Below are positions 5,095-6,715 of a stretch of 6,715 nt of DNA, in pieces (positions within the stretch are counted from its first letter, which is position 1; the number at the start of each line of letters is the position of its first letter). The DNA is from an uncultured bacterium (GTDB taxonomy: Bacteria; Pseudomonadota; Alphaproteobacteria; SP197): assembly GCA_938014945.1 (NCBI GenBank), contig CALLQH010000056.1, forward strand, positions 1-6,715. The letters are read 5' to 3'. Below the pieces are notes generated by a model that had not been told where the DNA came from, did no database searches, and worked only from the letters and a program-made list of their open reading frames with translations. A program made the translations under genes and the position numbers.

Positions 5095-6254
5095 CCATCG
5101 ACGCCATCCTCTCGGAAACCACGCCGCGCGCCATGCGCATTGCCCTGATGACGGGTGATCGGCTGGTCGAGATGCATGTCGACCGCCCCGGCCGGGGCCA
5201 TCGTGAGGGCGATGTCTTCGTCGGCAGGGTCAGCCGGGTCGTCCCGGCGCTCGATGCCTGTTTTGTCGAACTGCCCGAGGGCGTGAGCGGCTTCCTGCGC
5301 ACGCGCGAAGCCGATGGCGCCGACAGTGGCGAACCGCTTTCCCGTCTGGTCCAGGAGGGCCAGAAGATCGCCGTCGCGGTCAAGGCCGAGGCCCACGACG
5401 AAAAGGGGCCGCTGCTGACCTGCCGCTTCGAGGACAGGGATGGCGCCATCGCCGCCGCCGCCGCCCGCAGCAAGGGGCCGCGCCTGCTTGCCCGTGCGCG
5501 GATGCTGCTGGCGCGCCTGGCCGATGCATATCCCGCGGCCCGGATTGTCGCCGACAGCCCCGCCGAACTGGTCGCCCTGCGCAAGCGCGAACGGGAAGGC
5601 GAGGTGGTGCTGCACCAGGGCGCCTCCCTGTTCGAGAACGCGGGTGTGGAGGAGCAGCTGGAGGCGGCGCTTGCCCCGCGTTTGGATCTGCCGTCCGGCG
5701 CATCGCTCCTGTTCGAGCCCGGCCGCACGCTTACCGCCATCGACATCGACACGGCACGGGCCAGCGAAAGCGCCCGCGATCCCCTGGCGGTCAACCTGGA
5801 GGCGGTGCCGCTCATCGCGCGCCAGCTTCGCCTGCGCAACATCGGCGGTCTCATCGTCATCGACTTCCTCAACATGAAGGGCGAGGACGCGCCGCGTCGC
5901 CTGATGCAGGGGCTCGCCGAGGCGCTGCGTGCCGATCCCGCCGAAACCGCCAGCGATGGACCCTCGCGGTTCGGTGCCGTCGAACTGGCGCGCCGCCGGC
6001 GCGGACCGACCCTGGCCGAAACGGTCGGCCCGGCGCCGCTTGCCGCCGCGGAGGCCCTTGTGCGCCGGCTGCGCCGCGAGGCGGCCATGCAGGGCGGTGC
6101 GACCCTGGTCGTGCGCGCCTCGCCCGAGGTGGCGCGCCTGTTCGCGGGCGACGACGGCGGGCGGGCGATTGCCAACTGGGTTGGCCGCCGCCTGGAGCTG
6201 GTCAGCGAACCCGGCCGGGCCCACCACGAAACGGATATTGCTGCGGAACTCTGA
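5091..6254 (+). CDS. Short RNase E/G family ribonuclease without zinc-link
   Basis: The 387-residue product belongs to the RNase E/G endoribonucleases, which cut single-stranded AU-rich RNA during rRNA maturation and mRNA decay. An N-terminal strand region is followed by an S1-like RNA-binding segment, GDVFVGRVSRVVPALDACFVE (about 40-60). The DNase I-like core carries LTAIDID with Asp218 and LIVIDFLNM with Asp258, which align with the two metal-binding aspartates of E. coli RNase E (303 and 346). The Asn two residues after the first Asp in E. coli is Asp220 here. IARQLRLRNIGGL (242-254) is near-identical to the family. The CPxCxG zinc-link that joins E. coli monomers is absent, and the protein is far shorter than RNase E (1061) or RNase G (489). 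The ATG at 5091 overlaps the maf stop; GTG 5085 is an alternative with a better-spaced AAGGGG. This is the small paralogue typical of this locus, not the main degradosome enzyme. Confidence 0.9.
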   Translation: MTIDAILSETTPRAMRIALMTGDRLVEMHVDRPGRGHREGDVFVGRVSRVVPALDACFVELPEGVSGFLRTREADGADSGEPLSRLVQEGQKIAVAVKAEAHDEKGPLLTCRFEDRDGAIAAAAARSKGPRLLARARMLLARLADAYPAARIVADSPAELVALRKREREGEVVLHQGASLFENAGVEEQLEAALAPRLDLPSGASLLFEPGRTLTAIDIDTARASESARDPLAVNLEAVPLIARQLRLRNIGGLIVIDFLNMKGEDAPRRLMQGLAEALRADPAETASDGPSRFGAVELARRRRGPTLAETVGPAPLAAAEALVRRLRREAAMQGGATLVVRASPEVARLFAGDDGGRAIANWVGRRLELVSEPGRAHHETDIAAEL

Positions 6255-6256
6255 CC

Positions 6257-6565
6257 ATGACGCAACGCGGACGCTCGCGAAACGACGGTACCTGCCCGAT
6301 GTGCGGCGCGCCCAGCGCGCCCGAGACCAGCCCCTTCTGCTCACCCCGCTGCCGCATGCGCGATCTCGCCCACTGGATCGGCGGCGACGAGCCCTATGTC
6401 ATTCCCGGACCCGCGCTAGCGCCCGGCGGCGAAGGCTTCGATGCCGAGGATCGCGCGCTGTGGGAGGAGGCGATGGCCGAGGCCGGCGATGCGCCGACAG
6501 ACAACGTCATCCACGCCGATTTCCGGCGCGGTCGGCGACGCGCGGAAGACGAGGACGAAGATTGA
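6257..6565 (+). CDS. yacG: DNA gyrase inhibitor / zinc-ribbon protein YacG with extended tail
   Basis: YacG is a small zinc protein that binds GyrB and blocks DNA binding by gyrase in E. coli. The zinc ligands are complete: Cys13 and Cys16 in CPMC, Cys28 and Cys32 in FCSPRC. The diagnostic CRMRDLAHWIGGDEPYVIPG (32-51) follows. E. coli YacG has 65 residues; this one has 102. The extra C-terminal part is acidic (about 60-80), then a short basic patch RRGRRR, then EDEDED at the very end. The ATG lies 2 nt after the RNase gene's stop, with GGAA upstream, and the frame ends 70 nt before tRNA-Phe. The neighbourhood maf, RNase E/G-like, yacG, tRNA-Phe is a familiar alphaproteobacterial arrangement. 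Confidence 0.94.
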   Translation: MTQRGRSRNDGTCPMCGAPSAPETSPFCSPRCRMRDLAHWIGGDEPYVIPGPALAPGGEGFDAEDRALWEEAMAEAGDAPTDNVIHADFRRGRRRAEDEDED

Positions 6566-6585
6566 CGGCAAGACCTCCGCGAGGC

Positions 6586-6614
6586 TGGACAAGCCGCCGC
6601 GAATTCCCTAAACA
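6586..6614 (+). promoter_or_regulatory. Possible promoter of tRNA-Phe
   Basis: TGGACA (6586-6591, one mismatch to TTGACA) and TAAACA (6609-6614, weak -10) are 17 nt apart. A start near 6621 would leave a leader of about 15 nt before the mature tRNA, a usual layout. An alternative TTGACG at 6562 overlaps the yacG stop but has no good -10. Confidence 0.4.
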
Positions 6615-6635
6615 GCCCTGCCGTTTCGGCCCGGT

Positions 6636-6711
6636 GCCCAGGTAGCTCAGTTGGTAGAGCACGTGACTGAAAATCACGGTGTCGGTGGTTCAAATCCGCC
6701 CCTGGGCACCA
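6636..6711 (+). tRNA. tRNA-Phe (anticodon GAA)
   Basis: A full 76-nt cloverleaf is present. The acceptor stem GCCCAGG (6636-6642) pairs with CCTGGGC (6701-6707). The D arm is GCTC-AGTTGGTA-GAGC. The anticodon arm is CGTGA-CTGAAAA-TCACG, giving anticodon GAA. The T arm is GGTGG-TTCAAAT-CCGCC. The discriminator A and encoded CCA end at 6711. Only four bases of the window remain after it. Confidence 0.98.
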
Positions 6712-6715
6712 TTCT

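Noticed and set aside
5012..6344. Two long antisense frames (417 and 440 codons) opposite the RNase E/G-like gene
   Set aside because: Both are low-complexity Ser/Arg/Ala-rich or Gly/Gln-rich shadows of a well-supported plus-strand gene.

Overview
The window looks like chromosomal DNA from a high-GC alphaproteobacterium, probably of the Rhodospirillales type. The main reason is gene order: murA, a DUF2948 gene, a UPF0262 gene, a small phosphatase-like gene, maf, a short RNase E/G-like gene, yacG and tRNA-Phe follow one another as in the core cluster known from this class. The codon use is uniformly GC-rich, and I see no transposase, integrase, phage gene or CRISPR array.

Left part (1-885), minus strand. 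Reading leftwards there is a tRNA-Thr(GGU) gene, a 73-residue TusA-family sulfur carrier, a TPP (THI-box) riboswitch with a plausible promoter just upstream, and the first 89 codons of thiB, the periplasmic thiamine-binding protein of the ThiBPQ importer. The thiB gene runs off the left edge. A perfect 7-bp hairpin covers the thiB Shine-Dalgarno sequence, which suggests that the riboswitch controls translation.

Middle and right part (about 913-6711), plus strand. A short basic protein and a secreted 143-residue protein of unknown function precede murA. From murA on the genes are nearly contiguous: murA and DUF2948 overlap by ATGA, UPF0262 follows after 19 nt and the phosphatase-like gene after 4 nt. 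A 98-nt gap with a possible promoter comes next, then maf and the RNase E/G-like gene overlapping by ATGA, then yacG after 2 nt. tRNA-Phe(GAA) closes the window. The products join peptidoglycan precursor synthesis (MurA), nucleotide sanitation or septum control (Maf), RNA processing (RNase E/G-like) and gyrase protection (YacG) in what look like one or two transcription units.

The cluster differs from the common alphaproteobacterial layout in two places: hisD is absent between DUF2948 and UPF0262, and infA is absent between the phosphatase-like gene and maf. Apart from that the region is ordinary housekeeping DNA, and I found no convincing undescribed system. The points most worth a second look are the riboswitch expression platform, the two missing genes, the zinc-link-free RNase E/G paralogue and the unassigned exported protein before murA.
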